Position numbers and translations under genes: made by a program
The notes under the pieces: generated by a model
Told to the model about the DNA's origin: nothing
What the model saw: only the letters and a program-made list of their open reading frames with translations
Databases searched by the model: none
Source: JAKASV01 sp963754845
GTDB lineage: Bacteria; Babelota; Babeliae; Babelales; Vermiphilaceae
Assembly: GCA_963754845.1 (NCBI GenBank)
Contig: CAVWHE010000001.1
Span: 569,770-633,769, forward strand
Direction: 5' to 3'
Length of the DNA stretch: 64,000 nucleotides
Shown here: one piece after another, positions 8,216 through 17,286 of the stretch
How the letters are laid out: every line of letters starts with the position of its first letter
Position numbering within the stretch: position 1 is the stretch's first letter

Positions 8216-8944
8216 TTATTCTTTGTGTTCTTCGTCAGTCATTGTGTAGGGTCCTTCGTCAATGGTGCCACTTTGGTTAAGTTCAACGTTAAACCAAGGC
8301 CCCTTGTCCGTTACCTGTATGCAGCTAACCTGCTCCTCTTTATTTGTTGCTGCAAGTTGTACGAAGGTTTCTTTATAATTCCCGATTGGCTTTATTCTTG
8401 CCCCAGAGGTATATTTCATGTCCGAAGGCGCTGCTTCTAGTTCCTTCAGGTCAACAAATTTCACGATCGTAAATTGACTCCCTTTTTCGGCGTTCCAATC
8501 TTCTTCGGGTTCTGCCGCTCCGGCGTCCCACTCTCCTCGTTCGGTTAAGACTGGTTTGCCCTTCACAAGCTTAAGGTCATACGTGCCGCCTACTTTAGCT
8601 TTACCATCCGGCCGCGTTATCCTATTCTGATCCTCCGATGGGGCAACCTCAAAAGAGCCTTCCGTGCCTTCCGCGATATTCACGCGTGCGCCATTATCGT
8701 CACTTAGGACGGGCGTGAAGTATTCGGGCATTCGCATGAGGAACACTGGTTTGTCGTCCGCATCACGGGCTACGTAGAACCAACTCTGCATATTTTTGGC
8801 GACATGAACATTAGCCTGAGGTGACGCAACTATTTTATTTTTGGGTGCTCTATGTCTTCCCTGTCTTGCTGCGCATAAAGTATCGTTGGCAGCGATCAAG
8901 GCTAGAAGAGCTACAACCACGAGACTCGCTTTGAAAAACTTCAT
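8216..8944 (-). CDS. Secreted hypothetical protein, member of a local three-gene family
   Basis: 242 aa with a clear signal peptide ('MKFFKASLVVVALLALIAAND', cleavage near 'LCAA'). AAGGAGGGG precedes the ATG. No known family is recognised. The segment of residues about 40-140 has the pattern 'A.V.V....QSWFY.........P..V', a later 'G.F.V', then 'GGTYDLKLVKGKPVL'. The same pattern, in the same order and position after the signal peptide, opens the two large secreted proteins at 49592 and 53429, so these three are probably paralogous over a beta-rich N-terminal domain. This one is the shortest and lacks their long C-terminal part. The tail is very acidic. Confidence 0.72.
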   Translation of the reverse strand: MKFFKASLVVVALLALIAANDTLCAARQGRHRAPKNKIVASPQANVHVAKNMQSWFYVARDADDKPVFLMRMPEYFTPVLSDDNGARVNIAEGTEGSFEVAPSEDQNRITRPDGKAKVGGTYDLKLVKGKPVLTERGEWDAGAAEPEEDWNAEKGSQFTIVKFVDLKELEAAPSDMKYTSGARIKPIGNYKETFVQLAATNKEEQVSCIQVTDKGPWFNVELNQSGTIDEGPYTMTDEEHKE

Positions 8945-9139
8945 GAGATATTCCCCTCCTTGCTTCTGGCGGTCCCGTGCGGGCGCCCGCCACGTGCACT
9001 AAATAACTGACCGTATCCGTTCAACAAACGTACAACCATACTTACATCTTCCCTCCCTGTCATGACGCCTGCACTCTCCTTGGACATTGCTTTTTCATGT
9101 CTGTGCCGCATGTGCTCCTGCTCGCATGTTTTAATTTGT

Positions 9140-12100
9140 TTATCGTGACTTAAAAATTTTTTTCAAAAAATCCTCCCTGAATTTTTGTTTTTTGGAGGCG
9201 ATTACTTCGTCGTGTGTGCCTCCGAAAGTGGTGACGGCAACCGTGTCGGCAATTACCGCGCAAATTTCTCTGAACCGTATGTGTGCCGGTTTGTAGTTTG
9301 GCATAGTGATGTATCTGGCATAGACAGACATAATTGCATAAAGCCCGCCTGCCGTGGTTGGTGTGGCGGCCTTTGTCAGCAGCGCATCGTAGGTAGGCTT
9401 CATGGCATTAAAAATACGTTCCTTGATGTCGTCATTCTGGCCTTTCGTGTAGGGCTCAGTCAGAAGCTCAAGTGCGTTCCAGATAGTCGTTGCGCTGGGG
9501 TCTCCTTGCAGGATGGGATGGGCGAGTTTTTCGGCGTATTCATGCAACGGCTCGTAAAGCCCCAGCTTAACGCTTACGTTGACGAGTATACGCAGGAATG
9601 ACACGTATCTGCCGATCTCTTGGGCATTGTTTGGAATAGTGCGTACGAATTTTTCGTAGATCTTGGTGCTGAGTTCAGGCAGTTTTTCAGGGTTTGCCTG
9701 CGTCAGCACCATGGTGGCTATTTCGGTAAATTCCTCGTGGCTCTTGACGCTTTCGAGTTCAAAAAGAGCGTGAGTAATAAGGCTTTTTACAAAGCTCCGT
9801 GCCTGTTCGGTAGTGGCTGACCGTGCCTGGACCAACCCGCTAAAGACGGTATCCATGGAGTTGGGATATTTTTGCGCACAGAGTGTGATAAGGTCGCGTG
9901 ACACGAGACTCAGCATTTCCAGCACGTGTTGTTGGAATTCTTGTTCAAGGGGCGCCAGTGTCGCTGGCTCCGGAAACAGCGTGGCGACCCATAGTGCGCG
10001 TTTTATTATGATGTCCATCGGGAAGTATAGATGTTGACCGCTCAAGAGAAGCTCGCGTTCACCATCGAAGTAGCTTTTTATAGCTGCGTAGATTGTTTGC
10101 ATGTACGCGGCCTCCTGGGTGGTGTGAATGGGTCTGGTGAGCAACTGTGGCGTCATATGCTCCATCATGTCATCATTGAGGAGAATTTGTGAGAGTCCTT
10201 TAACTTTGTCCTTGAGTAATGCAAGGATCCCAAGATCACGTAATGGCATGAGGGCGCGTAGGGCGGAGTTACGTTCGGCACTGCTTTTATCTTCAGCGAT
10301 TCCTAGGGCAATGCGCACACCATCAAGAGCATTTTTGGAGAGTTTTTGTATTTTTCCTGCCGCGCTACAAAACATCATTAAGGTATCGAAAGGGATCTTC
10401 AGGAGCTCGGTTTTGTCAGCAACTTTGAAGTAGGAACTAAAAGTTTCAACAGCTTCTTCATCGATTGTGAGTGCACGATCGCAAAGGTTGTCCTTGGCAT
10501 CTGAGTTCAAGGCGATGTTTGCGAGGATGCAGAACTTTTCGGCTTTGGCACATCCGTTGTGCTTGCGCGCTATCTTACTTTTCAAACCTTCGACGAATCC
10601 GGTAGTAAATGCGCGCGAAAGTTGCGTTGCACCTCTGGCTTCGGCAGGTGCCAAAACGGCCCTTGAGATGGCCTCTACGCCCGCATTGTCTTCACAAAAA
10701 CTTCCGCTTATGGCATCAACTATTCTGAGGGCTGCGTTCTCGTCATCCGTACCACTTGCTTCAGTGGCAAAACTTGCTGTGGCTTCGGCCAGGGCAAGCC
10801 TGTCCTGCGGTGGGCGCAATGATATGAGGAGCAAGAAGTTTTCGAGGATTTTCGCTGCTCCTTCGCGCAGAAGTTGTTTTGTAAGGTCGAAGATGTCGTT
10901 GGAAGAAGGAACAAACGCGGTGTAAGCAATCATGATGGGCATACTTAAGCACCGGTGGGCTGCTGTGGGCTGAACGTCTCGAGTGATGCTGGCGATACGG
11001 TTTGCAAGTACTCTTCTGTAACTTTCAAAATGTGTAGCGTTTTCTGGTCTAGGGTACACGAGGGCGGTATGGTAGTTATCAACGTCAATCTTTAGTAAGT
11101 TTTCCTTTCCCCCTCGCCTTAACACGAGCTCGATGTTTCCGAAGTCCTCTTCCTCTGGAGGTACCGATGATGCCCGGATGTCTGCGCCGAGGTCATCCAA
11201 ACTTTGAATAAATGCTTCCACTGATGACGTGTTGGCGCCGGGCAACAATTTTTTCATGACAGCCAGAATATTTTTTATGCTGCTCTGGATGTTGCATGGG
11301 CACGCGTCTTCCCTGTAAGCCACTCCTTCGAGGCCCGAAACGACGGTTGCCCACGCATTGCGTGCCTCCTGTGAATTATACGTTTCAACATCACCATACG
11401 TGCCTTGATAGAAATCCATGAGCGGTCCGGTTGCCCCAAGTTTCCCGAGTATGTGTGTATCAAACCTGCGTGTATTGGGATTGTAAAGGATGGCATTGAA
11501 GAACTTTCTGATGGCCGTTTCAACGCAATCGGGAAACTGGACACTCTCATTTTTGCCCATTGCTATGCAGCGATACGTGGATTTTTCGTACTCAAAGTCG
11601 GGTGGCAGAGAGTTTGCGTAAAGATCATATCCGTAGCGCGCAAGAACGTACTCGGCAAGGGAAAGACGCTCAATTTCTTTTTCCTGAAGCCCCCCCGTGA
11701 GGGCAAAGTAATCGTCCTTGCCGTAGCGTCGTGGTACGAGTAATACGATGGTATCAGGCGATTTTAGGCCAAGGCCTTCCGCAAGTCCTTCAAGGTAAAC
11801 AATGCAATCGTTCCTGCTTGAAAATTTGCCCCACAACCATCCCAGAAGGACGTTGACCGTTGTTGTTTGCGGGTACAATCCGCGGCGTTCTTCGTCGAGG
11901 GAATCGGCGATAAGTCCAGGAAGGGTGCGCGTGCTTTTTTGAAGCGGCTCATACTTGATGACGAGTTCTTTTGCGACCTCGTGTCTTTCCGGTGCCTCTT
12001 TTGCTGCTTTTTCTCCTCCTTCGCGCGCTTCTTTTCTCCTCCTCAGGGCTTCTTCTTTCTTTCGCAGCAACCTTGCCAGTTCTTTACCGCTTGCGGTTTT

Positions 12101-12991
12101 TTTCTGTTTGGGTTCCTTTATACGTCTGAGCTCCCCAGCGTCACGCACGAGGCTTTCATCGTAATGCTTGAGATCGTTGTATGCGGCGAGTGCGTCCGAA
12201 TCACTTCTTAGCAGGTCCTTAAGAGTTTCCCACTGGTCGCTTCTGACAGCCAGCCTCTCCACGTTCTCGGCCAATTTTTGTCCGCTTGCTCTCGCTGCTT
12301 TCCTAAACTCTTCGACGATGGCCAGGGCATCAGCTTTGAGTTCAGCTTTTGGACTCCAGGTGTTCACAAACTCATATATTTTTTCGAGTGTCCGCTCGCG
12401 AAACTGCTTGTTGCGTACGATTGTTTCTGATATACCGTGTAGGATACCATCGTTGATATACTCCGTTGAACCTTGTATGCGCTCATCGATACACTTTTTA
12501 ATGGAGGCCGTGAGGTTATCTCTGGCCGTACTTGTATGTCCTGTGCGGCTACTCGCCGTTTCAGCGGCCGCAGCCTCTGCTGAACCAGCGCTGCCGGCCG
12601 TGCTCTCGGCGGTTGCAGTGCCGATTTCCCTCTCATACACCGCAATTGCTCCGATGATGCGCCCGAGGTCATGTGGCGTTAAATAATTGGTAATTCTTGC
12701 ATGCGAACTCGTTGCCCTGAAGCCCCCGTCAGGGCTGTACACAAAGAACTCGTGTGCGAGTTTAACAAGCGCATGCTCTTGTTGACCGTATGTATAAAGA
12801 TTGGCGATGAAGTTGCTTTTTTTATACAGAGCCCCTATGGCCGGATCGTAGCACTCGTAGCCCGGTTGCATAGCGATGTCTTTGAGTTCGATGATCGGTA
12901 TTTCGGCGGCGAGGATAAGATGCATGGTGACCGCGATGACAATGCTTACGCCCCTTATGGTGCAGGAGCATGAGTTAATGGTTCTAGTCAA
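9140..12991 (-). CDS. Giant secreted helical protein (about 1283 aa), unknown function
   Basis: The frame is open to 13120, but a TTG at 12991 with AAGG-ATGG about 7 nt upstream gives a plausible signal peptide (one Arg, then 'VSIVIAVTMHLILAAE'), so that start is preferred; it is uncertain. The protein is almost wholly alpha-helical. A charged coiled coil rich in Lys/Arg/Glu ('ELARLLRKKEEALRRRKEAR') lies near residues 305-345. A mid-region (about 390-590) has 'VLLGWLWGKF', 'FPDCVETAIRKFFNAILYN' and 'FDTHILGKL' motifs, the last two separated by a loop. The C-terminal half is repeat-like helices. I recognise no enzyme motif. Its size and export make it a candidate effector or surface protein. 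Confidence 0.65.
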   Translation of the reverse strand: MTRTINSCSCTIRGVSIVIAVTMHLILAAEIPIIELKDIAMQPGYECYDPAIGALYKKSNFIANLYTYGQQEHALVKLAHEFFVYSPDGGFRATSSHARITNYLTPHDLGRIIGAIAVYEREIGTATAESTAGSAGSAEAAAAETASSRTGHTSTARDNLTASIKKCIDERIQGSTEYINDGILHGISETIVRNKQFRERTLEKIYEFVNTWSPKAELKADALAIVEEFRKAARASGQKLAENVERLAVRSDQWETLKDLLRSDSDALAAYNDLKHYDESLVRDAGELRRIKEPKQKKTASGKELARLLRKKEEALRRRKEAREGGEKAAKEAPERHEVAKELVIKYEPLQKSTRTLPGLIADSLDEERRGLYPQTTTVNVLLGWLWGKFSSRNDCIVYLEGLAEGLGLKSPDTIVLLVPRRYGKDDYFALTGGLQEKEIERLSLAEYVLARYGYDLYANSLPPDFEYEKSTYRCIAMGKNESVQFPDCVETAIRKFFNAILYNPNTRRFDTHILGKLGATGPLMDFYQGTYGDVETYNSQEARNAWATVVSGLEGVAYREDACPCNIQSSIKNILAVMKKLLPGANTSSVEAFIQSLDDLGADIRASSVPPEEEDFGNIELVLRRGGKENLLKIDVDNYHTALVYPRPENATHFESYRRVLANRIASITRDVQPTAAHRCLSMPIMIAYTAFVPSSNDIFDLTKQLLREGAAKILENFLLLISLRPPQDRLALAEATASFATEASGTDDENAALRIVDAISGSFCEDNAGVEAISRAVLAPAEARGATQLSRAFTTGFVEGLKSKIARKHNGCAKAEKFCILANIALNSDAKDNLCDRALTIDEEAVETFSSYFKVADKTELLKIPFDTLMMFCSAAGKIQKLSKNALDGVRIALGIAEDKSSAERNSALRALMPLRDLGILALLKDKVKGLSQILLNDDMMEHMTPQLLTRPIHTTQEAAYMQTIYAAIKSYFDGERELLLSGQHLYFPMDIIIKRALWVATLFPEPATLAPLEQEFQQHVLEMLSLVSRDLITLCAQKYPNSMDTVFSGLVQARSATTEQARSFVKSLITHALFELESVKSHEEFTEIATMVLTQANPEKLPELSTKIYEKFVRTIPNNAQEIGRYVSFLRILVNVSVKLGLYEPLHEYAEKLAHPILQGDPSATTIWNALELLTEPYTKGQNDDIKERIFNAMKPTYDALLTKAATPTTAGGLYAIMSVYARYITMPNYKPAHIRFREICAVIADTVAVTTFGGTHDEVIASKKQKFREDFLKKIFKSR

Positions 12992-13325
12992 GGTACGCCA
13001 TCCTTCTTTAGCGTGGCCTTTCGCCACGAGGTTCCATCTAAAGAACACGCATTGTGCCGACGAGCGGCGACGTAGCATACGTGCGTTCATATCGTGCACC
13101 GTACGTAATGTAGCATACAAAAAATTATTTCAAAAAAACAAGAGAAGGTTTAATTTTTTAAAGTTTAATTCTAACGAAAAATACTTGGCGATCGAGGTTG
13201 TTAACCATTTTGCGCGATTCCTGGCGGTTTTCTCACAGCTTTTTTGTGGTCGTGGCGGGATATGTCGAGAGGTTGTGGTCTTTGAATGACGGTGGCCAAC
13301 GGAAGGAACTCAAGAAACGAGCGTA
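12992..13325. other. AT-rich intergenic region
   Basis: Between the giant secreted gene and tRNA-Glu. It has A/T-rich runs around 13120-13190 that could hold promoters for the minus-strand gene, but no -35/-10 pair with good spacing stands out. No gene is supported. Confidence 0.4.
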
Positions 13326-13400
13326 TGGCAGCCCCAAGGGGATTCGAACCCCTATTTTTGCCGTGAGAGGGCAATGTCCTAACCCTTAGACGATGGGGCC
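13326..13400 (-). tRNA. tRNA-Glu (CTC)
   Basis: Cloverleaf read on the minus strand: acceptor GGCCCCA with TGGGGCT (G1-U72 wobble), anticodon stem TTGCC/GGCAA around loop CTCTCAC with anticodon CTC, T-arm AGGGG-TTCGAAT-CCCCT, and encoded CCA end. It decodes GAG. gltX for its charging enzyme is in the same window but not adjacent. Confidence 0.95.
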
Positions 13401-13670
13401 TCACATGAGCGTAGCATAGCAGAAGTGATACGCAGGAGTAAAGGCGGAGATGCAACTTTTTGTGGGCGCCTGTGGGCCACCGTGGAGAAGGCCTGACTTT
13501 AATAAATTTGTAAATTAAAAAAAATAAATTTACTTTAAGTTCTTGCTTTTTTATTTGGAAATATACTAACATGAAAGCAATGTTAGAAAAGCGTGAAGCA
13601 ATGAAAACCAAGGGAACGCCCACGGTAATCGTGTGCGATGGATTGAGATTGCGAAAGACGGGGTAAGGTT

Positions 13671-14051
13671 ATGAAGAAGGAGGTTGTGGTGCAGGCTAGT
13701 AACGTGTTAGCGTGTGCGGTTGTCGTTCTTGCGTTAGGTCTCCCGGCTCCAGCTGGTGCTGCGGAGGATGTCAGTCCTCAAACGTATGCTGCCGTGAGTA
13801 TGGCTCTCATCAATAATTTGCCCGATGACGATCTTGCCAAGAGGCAGGAAGAATGCGAGGCCCCCCCTAGGGATTCAGCCAGCGAGATGGACGTTGATCG
13901 TATGTCCGTTGTGAAAGTCCCTGTTTGTAAGGCCATCGCAGATGAGGTGAAGCGACGAGGGGAGGAGGACGGCGTTGGGCATGGTGGTCGTGCGCATACA
14001 CGTGGGCATAGCCACGAAGCTGGGGGTCATGGGAATAAGTTAGGAGGATGA
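13671..14051 (+). CDS. Small secreted protein A, parent of the chimeric array
   Basis: 126 aa. A signal peptide ends near 'APAGAAED' (about residue 30). The C-terminal 51 residues start 'DRMSVVKVPVCKAIADEVKRR' and end in a Gly/His-rich tail with five His in about 20 residues, which might bind metal ions. No family recognised. Codons 76-126 and the downstream spacer are the part copied in the following tandem genes; the first 75 codons are unique. AAGG lies close to the ATG. Confidence 0.7.
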   Translation: MKKEVVVQASNVLACAVVVLALGLPAPAGAAEDVSPQTYAAVSMALINNLPDDDLAKRQEECEAPPRDSASEMDVDRMSVVKVPVCKAIADEVKRRGEEDGVGHGGRAHTRGHSHEAGGHGNKLGG

Positions 14052-14190
14052 GCACGAGTTGACCTGCGCAGGGGAGGGATGAGCTGATGTGATGGTATGA
14101 CGGGGGTGATTGATATTGATAGGGCTGGACCGTGGTGGTCCGTCTTTGGATGTTTTTTCTTCTATTACCGTTGCGTGAAAGGATGATCAC

Positions 14191-14517
14191 ATGGACAAAA
14201 TGATGATTGCCGCGTGTCTGTCTGTTTTTTGCGGAGTGTCGCTGTGGGCGGCTACTGAGGCTGTTGATGACACAGATGTCGTCGAAGGGCCAGAAGCCAA
14301 AGCTTTCGCCGTCGAAGAGTCAGCGCCGCTTAAGGAGGTTGCCGACATAGAAGGGCCGGGAGTCGAAGCTTTCGCTGTCGAAAAGCCAGCGCCGCTTAAG
14401 GAGGTTGCCGACATAGATCGTATGTCCGTTGTGAAAGTCCCTGTGTCGTCGAAGGGCCAGAAGCCAAAGCTTTCGCCGTCGGAGAGTCAGCGCCGCTTAA
14501 GGAGGTTGCCGACATAG
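14191..14517 (+). CDS. Chimeric B-A protein, copy 1, frameshifted by duplication
   Basis: The first 75 codons are those of parent B (signal peptide, then two 23-residue acidic repeats containing 'APLKEVADI'), joined to the start of the parent A tail 'DRMSVVKVPV'. A 167-bp duplication (14444-14610) is not a multiple of three, so the frame changes and ends after an Arg-rich 'SQRRLRRLPT' at residue 108. The full parent-A tail follows out of frame at 14583-14738. AGGA lies 8 nt before the ATG. Probably a non-functional or truncated product. Confidence 0.6.
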   Translation: MDKMMIAACLSVFCGVSLWAATEAVDDTDVVEGPEAKAFAVEESAPLKEVADIEGPGVEAFAVEKPAPLKEVADIDRMSVVKVPVSSKGQKPKLSPSESQRRLRRLPT

Positions 14518-14877
14518 AAGGGCCGGGAGTCGAAGCTTTCGCTGTCGAAAAGCCAGCGCCGCTTAAGGAGGTTGCCGACATAGATCGTATGTCCGTTGTG
14601 AAAGTCCCTGTTTGTAAGGCCATCGCAGATGAGGTGAAGCGACGAGGGGAGGAGGACGGCGTTGGGCATGGTGGTCGTGCGCATACACGTGGGCATAGCC
14701 ACGAAGCTGGGGGTCATGGGAATAAGTTAGGAGGATGAGCACGAGTTGACCTGCGCAGGGGAGGGATGAGCTGATGTGATGGTATGACGGGGGTGATTGA
14801 TATTGATAGGGCTGGACCGTGGTGGTCCGTCTTTGGATGTTTTTTCTTCTATTACCGTTGCGTGAAAGGATGATCAC

Positions 14878-15204
14878 ATGGACAAAATGATGATTGCCGC
14901 GTGTCTGTCTGTTTTTTGCGGAGTGTCGCTGTGGGCGGCTACTGAGGCTGTTGATGACACAGATGTCGTCGAAGGGCCAGAAGCCAAAGCTTTCGCCGTC
15001 GAAGAGTCAGCGCCGCTTAAGGAGGTTGCCGACATAGAAGGGCCGGGAGTCGAAGCTTTCGCTGTCGAAAAGCCAGCGCCGCTTAAGGAGGTTGCCGACA
15101 TAGATCGTATGTCCGTTGTGAAAGTCCCTGTGTCGTCGAAGGGCCAGAAGCCAAAGCTTTCGCCGTCGAAGAGTCAGCGCCGCTTAAGGAGGTTGCCGAC
15201 ATAG
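14878..15204 (+). CDS. Chimeric B-A protein, copy 2, frameshifted by duplication
   Basis: Same structure as the preceding copy: parent-B signal peptide and acidic repeats, the junction to 'DRMSVVKVPV', then frame loss through the same 167-bp duplication (15131-15297) and termination after 108 residues. It differs from copy 1 by one residue near the end (Lys for Glu, reflecting base 14482). The identical insertion in two neighbouring copies shows the 687-bp unit was itself duplicated. Confidence 0.6.
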   Translation: MDKMMIAACLSVFCGVSLWAATEAVDDTDVVEGPEAKAFAVEESAPLKEVADIEGPGVEAFAVEKPAPLKEVADIDRMSVVKVPVSSKGQKPKLSPSKSQRRLRRLPT

Positions 15205-15564
15205 AAGGGCCGGGAGTCGAAGCTTTCGCTGTCGAAAAGCCAGCGCCGCTTAAGGAGGTTGCCGACATAGATCGTATGTCCGTTGTGAAAGTCCCTGTTT
15301 GTAAGGCCATCGCAGATGAGGTGAAGCGACGAGGGGAGGAGGACGGCGTTGGGCATGGTGGTCGTGCGCATACACGTGGGCATAGCCACGAAGCTGGGGG
15401 TCATGGGAATAAGTTAGGAGGATGAGCACGAGTTGACCTGCGCAGGGGAGGGATGAGCTGATGTGATGGTATGACGGGGGTGATTGATATTGATAGGGCT
15501 GGACCGTGGTGGTCCGTCTTTGGATGTTTTTTCTTCTATTACCGTTGCGTGAAAGGATGATCAC

Positions 15565-15945
15565 ATGGACAAAATGATGATTGCCGCGTGTCTGTCTGTT
15601 TTTTGCGGAGTGTCGCTGTGGGCGGCTACTGAGGCTGTTGATGACACAGATGTCGTCGAAGGGCCAGAAGCCAAAGCTTTCGCCGTCGAAGAGTCAGCGC
15701 CGCTTAAGGAGGTTGCCGACATAGAAGGGCCGGGAGTCGAAGCTTTCGCTGTCGAAAAGCCAGCGCCGCTTAAGGAGGTTGCCGACATAGATCGTATGTC
15801 CGTTGTGAAAGTCCCTGTTTGTAAGGCCATCGCAGATGAGGTGAAGCGACGAGGGGAGGAGGACGGCGTTGGGCATGGTGGTCGTGCGCATACACGTGGG
15901 CATAGCCACGAAGCTGGGGGTCATGGGAATAAGTTAGGAGGATGA
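15565..15945 (+). CDS. Chimeric B-A secreted protein, copy 3 (intact)
   Basis: 126 aa, exactly as long as parent A. Residues 1-75 come from parent B (signal peptide 'MDKMMIAACLSVFCGVSLWA', then two acidic repeats) and 76-126 from parent A (basic helix and Gly/His-rich tail). No insert, so the frame is intact. The 5' region carries the same spacer as all copies, with AAAGGATGATCAC before ATG. Function unknown; secretion predicted. Confidence 0.7.
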   Translation: MDKMMIAACLSVFCGVSLWAATEAVDDTDVVEGPEAKAFAVEESAPLKEVADIEGPGVEAFAVEKPAPLKEVADIDRMSVVKVPVCKAIADEVKRRGEEDGVGHGGRAHTRGHSHEAGGHGNKLGG

Positions 15946-16084
15946 GCACGAGTTGACCTGCGCAGGGGAGGGATGAGCTGATGTGATGGTATGACGGGGG
16001 TGATTGATATTGATAGGGCTGGACCGTGGTGGTCCGTCTTTGGATGTTTTTTCTTCTATTACCGTTGCGTGAAAGGATGATCAC

Positions 16085-16465
16085 ATGGACAAAATGATGA
16101 TTGCCGCGTGTCTGTCTGTTTTTTGCGGAGTGTCGCTGTGGGCGGCTACTGAGGCTGTTGATGACACAGATGTCGTCGAAGGGCCAGAAGCCAAAGCTTT
16201 CGCCGTCGAAGAGTCAGCGCCGCTTAAGGAGGTTGCCGACATAGAAGGGCCGGGAGTCGAAGCTTTCGCTGTCGAAAAGCCAGCGCCGCTTAAGGAGGTT
16301 GCCGACATAGATCGTATGTCCGTTGTGAAAGTCCCTGTTTGTAAGGCCATCGCAGATGAGGTGAAGCGACGAGGGGAGGAGGACGGCGTTGGGCATGGTG
16401 GTCGTGCGCATACACGTGGGCATAGCCACGAAGCTGGGGGTCATGGGAATAAGTTAGGAGGATGA
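16085..16465 (+). CDS. Chimeric B-A secreted protein, copy 4 (intact)
   Basis: Identical in sequence and organisation to the preceding intact copy (parent-B head, parent-A tail, 126 aa). With its twin it would double the dose of the hybrid product if expressed. The spacer on both sides has a GGACC/GGTCC hairpin about 50 nt before the next ATG (GGACCGTGGTGGTCC, with a T-run some 12 nt later), which may act as a weak terminator between units. Confidence 0.7.
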   Translation: MDKMMIAACLSVFCGVSLWAATEAVDDTDVVEGPEAKAFAVEESAPLKEVADIEGPGVEAFAVEKPAPLKEVADIDRMSVVKVPVCKAIADEVKRRGEEDGVGHGGRAHTRGHSHEAGGHGNKLGG

Positions 16466-16604
16466 GCACGAGTTGACCTGCGCAGGGGAGGGATGAGCTG
16501 ATGTGATGGTATGACGGGGGTGATTGATATTGATAGGGCTGGACCGTGGTGGTCCGTCTTTGGATGTTTTTTCTTCTATTACCGTTGCGTGAAAGGATGA
16601 TCAC

Positions 16605-17228
16605 ATGGACAAAATGATGATTGCCGCGTGTCTGTCTGTTTTTTGCGGAGTGTCGCTGTGGGCGGCTACTGAGGCTGTTGATGACACAGATGTCGTCGAA
16701 GGGCCAGAAGCCAAAGCTTTCGCCGTCGAAGAGTCAGCGCCGCTTAAGGAGGTTGCCGACATAGAAGGGCCGGGAGTCGAAGCTTTCGCTGTCGAAAAGC
16801 CAGCGCCGCTTAAGGAGGTTGCCGACATAGGTGCCCCTGTTGCGGCTGTAACTGCCGAACAAGAACTTCTCGCACCCGCACCACGTGGCGAGCCCGCTAT
16901 TAAGCCTGCAGTTGTTGGTGGTGGTGAAGGAGTGGTTGGGGAGGCAGGTGCCGCTCCTGTTCTTGAATCCGAGACTAAGGTTGTCGAAACTGGCGTGCAG
17001 CCGGTTGCGGCTGTGCCCGAAGTTTTGCCTGCTCCTTCGGTAACCCCAGCATCTGAAGAGGGCGAGGGTTCAGAAGAGGCAGTTGCCTCCAAAGCCGAGG
17101 CTGCCGCCATGGCATCGGGGGCAAAGGAGGGGATTATGCAGGGTGTACCTGCCGAGTCAAGCGACGACGAGTTCGATATGCTTGGAGTTGAGGATGTGGC
17201 TAACATTCATGGGCAACCTGGGGAGTAA
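16605..17228 (+). CDS. Small secreted protein B, parent of the chimeric array
   Basis: 207 aa. Signal peptide of about 20 residues, then two 23-residue acidic repeats ('EGPEAKAFAVEESAPLKEV' and its near copy), then a unique Ala/Val/Glu-rich tail from residue 76 that ends in an acidic 'SSDDEFDML' segment. The tail has low complexity and is probably disordered. Its first 75 codons are the heads of all four chimeric genes upstream. No known family. It is followed after 58 bases by the RGG-rich gene. Confidence 0.72.
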   Translation: MDKMMIAACLSVFCGVSLWAATEAVDDTDVVEGPEAKAFAVEESAPLKEVADIEGPGVEAFAVEKPAPLKEVADIGAPVAAVTAEQELLAPAPRGEPAIKPAVVGGGEGVVGEAGAAPVLESETKVVETGVQPVAAVPEVLPAPSVTPASEEGEGSEEAVASKAEAAAMASGAKEGIMQGVPAESSDDEFDMLGVEDVANIHGQPGE

Positions 17229-17286
17229 TTGATGTGGTTGGTTGCGTGCACACATGCCGCGTAAGTGAAAAGGGAGGGTTGTAACT

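Larger units (their letters stand above)
13896..16829 (+). repeat. Tandem array of 520-bp gene-spanning units with two 167-bp inserts
   Basis: The unit runs from codon 76 of gene A through the 139-bp spacer to codon 75 of the next gene. It is present five times with period 520, except that two copies carry an extra internal 167-bp duplication (first: 14277-14443 repeated at 14444-14610; second: 14964-15130 repeated at 15131-15297), giving a 687-bp period. 5 x 520 + 2 x 167 = 2934 matches the span exactly. Copies are essentially identical; the one difference noticed is G at 14482 where the matching copy has A. The array lies between parents A (13671) and B (16605). Confidence 0.95.

Noticed and set aside
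14100..14160. Strong rho-independent terminator in each array spacer
   Set aside because: The GGACC/GGTCC stem is only 5 bp and the T-run lies about 12 nt away, so it is at best weak and was not listed as a terminator.
13896..16829. CRISPR-like regular repeats
   Set aside because: Units are 520 or 687 bp and coding, with no short repeat-spacer structure; it is a gene array.
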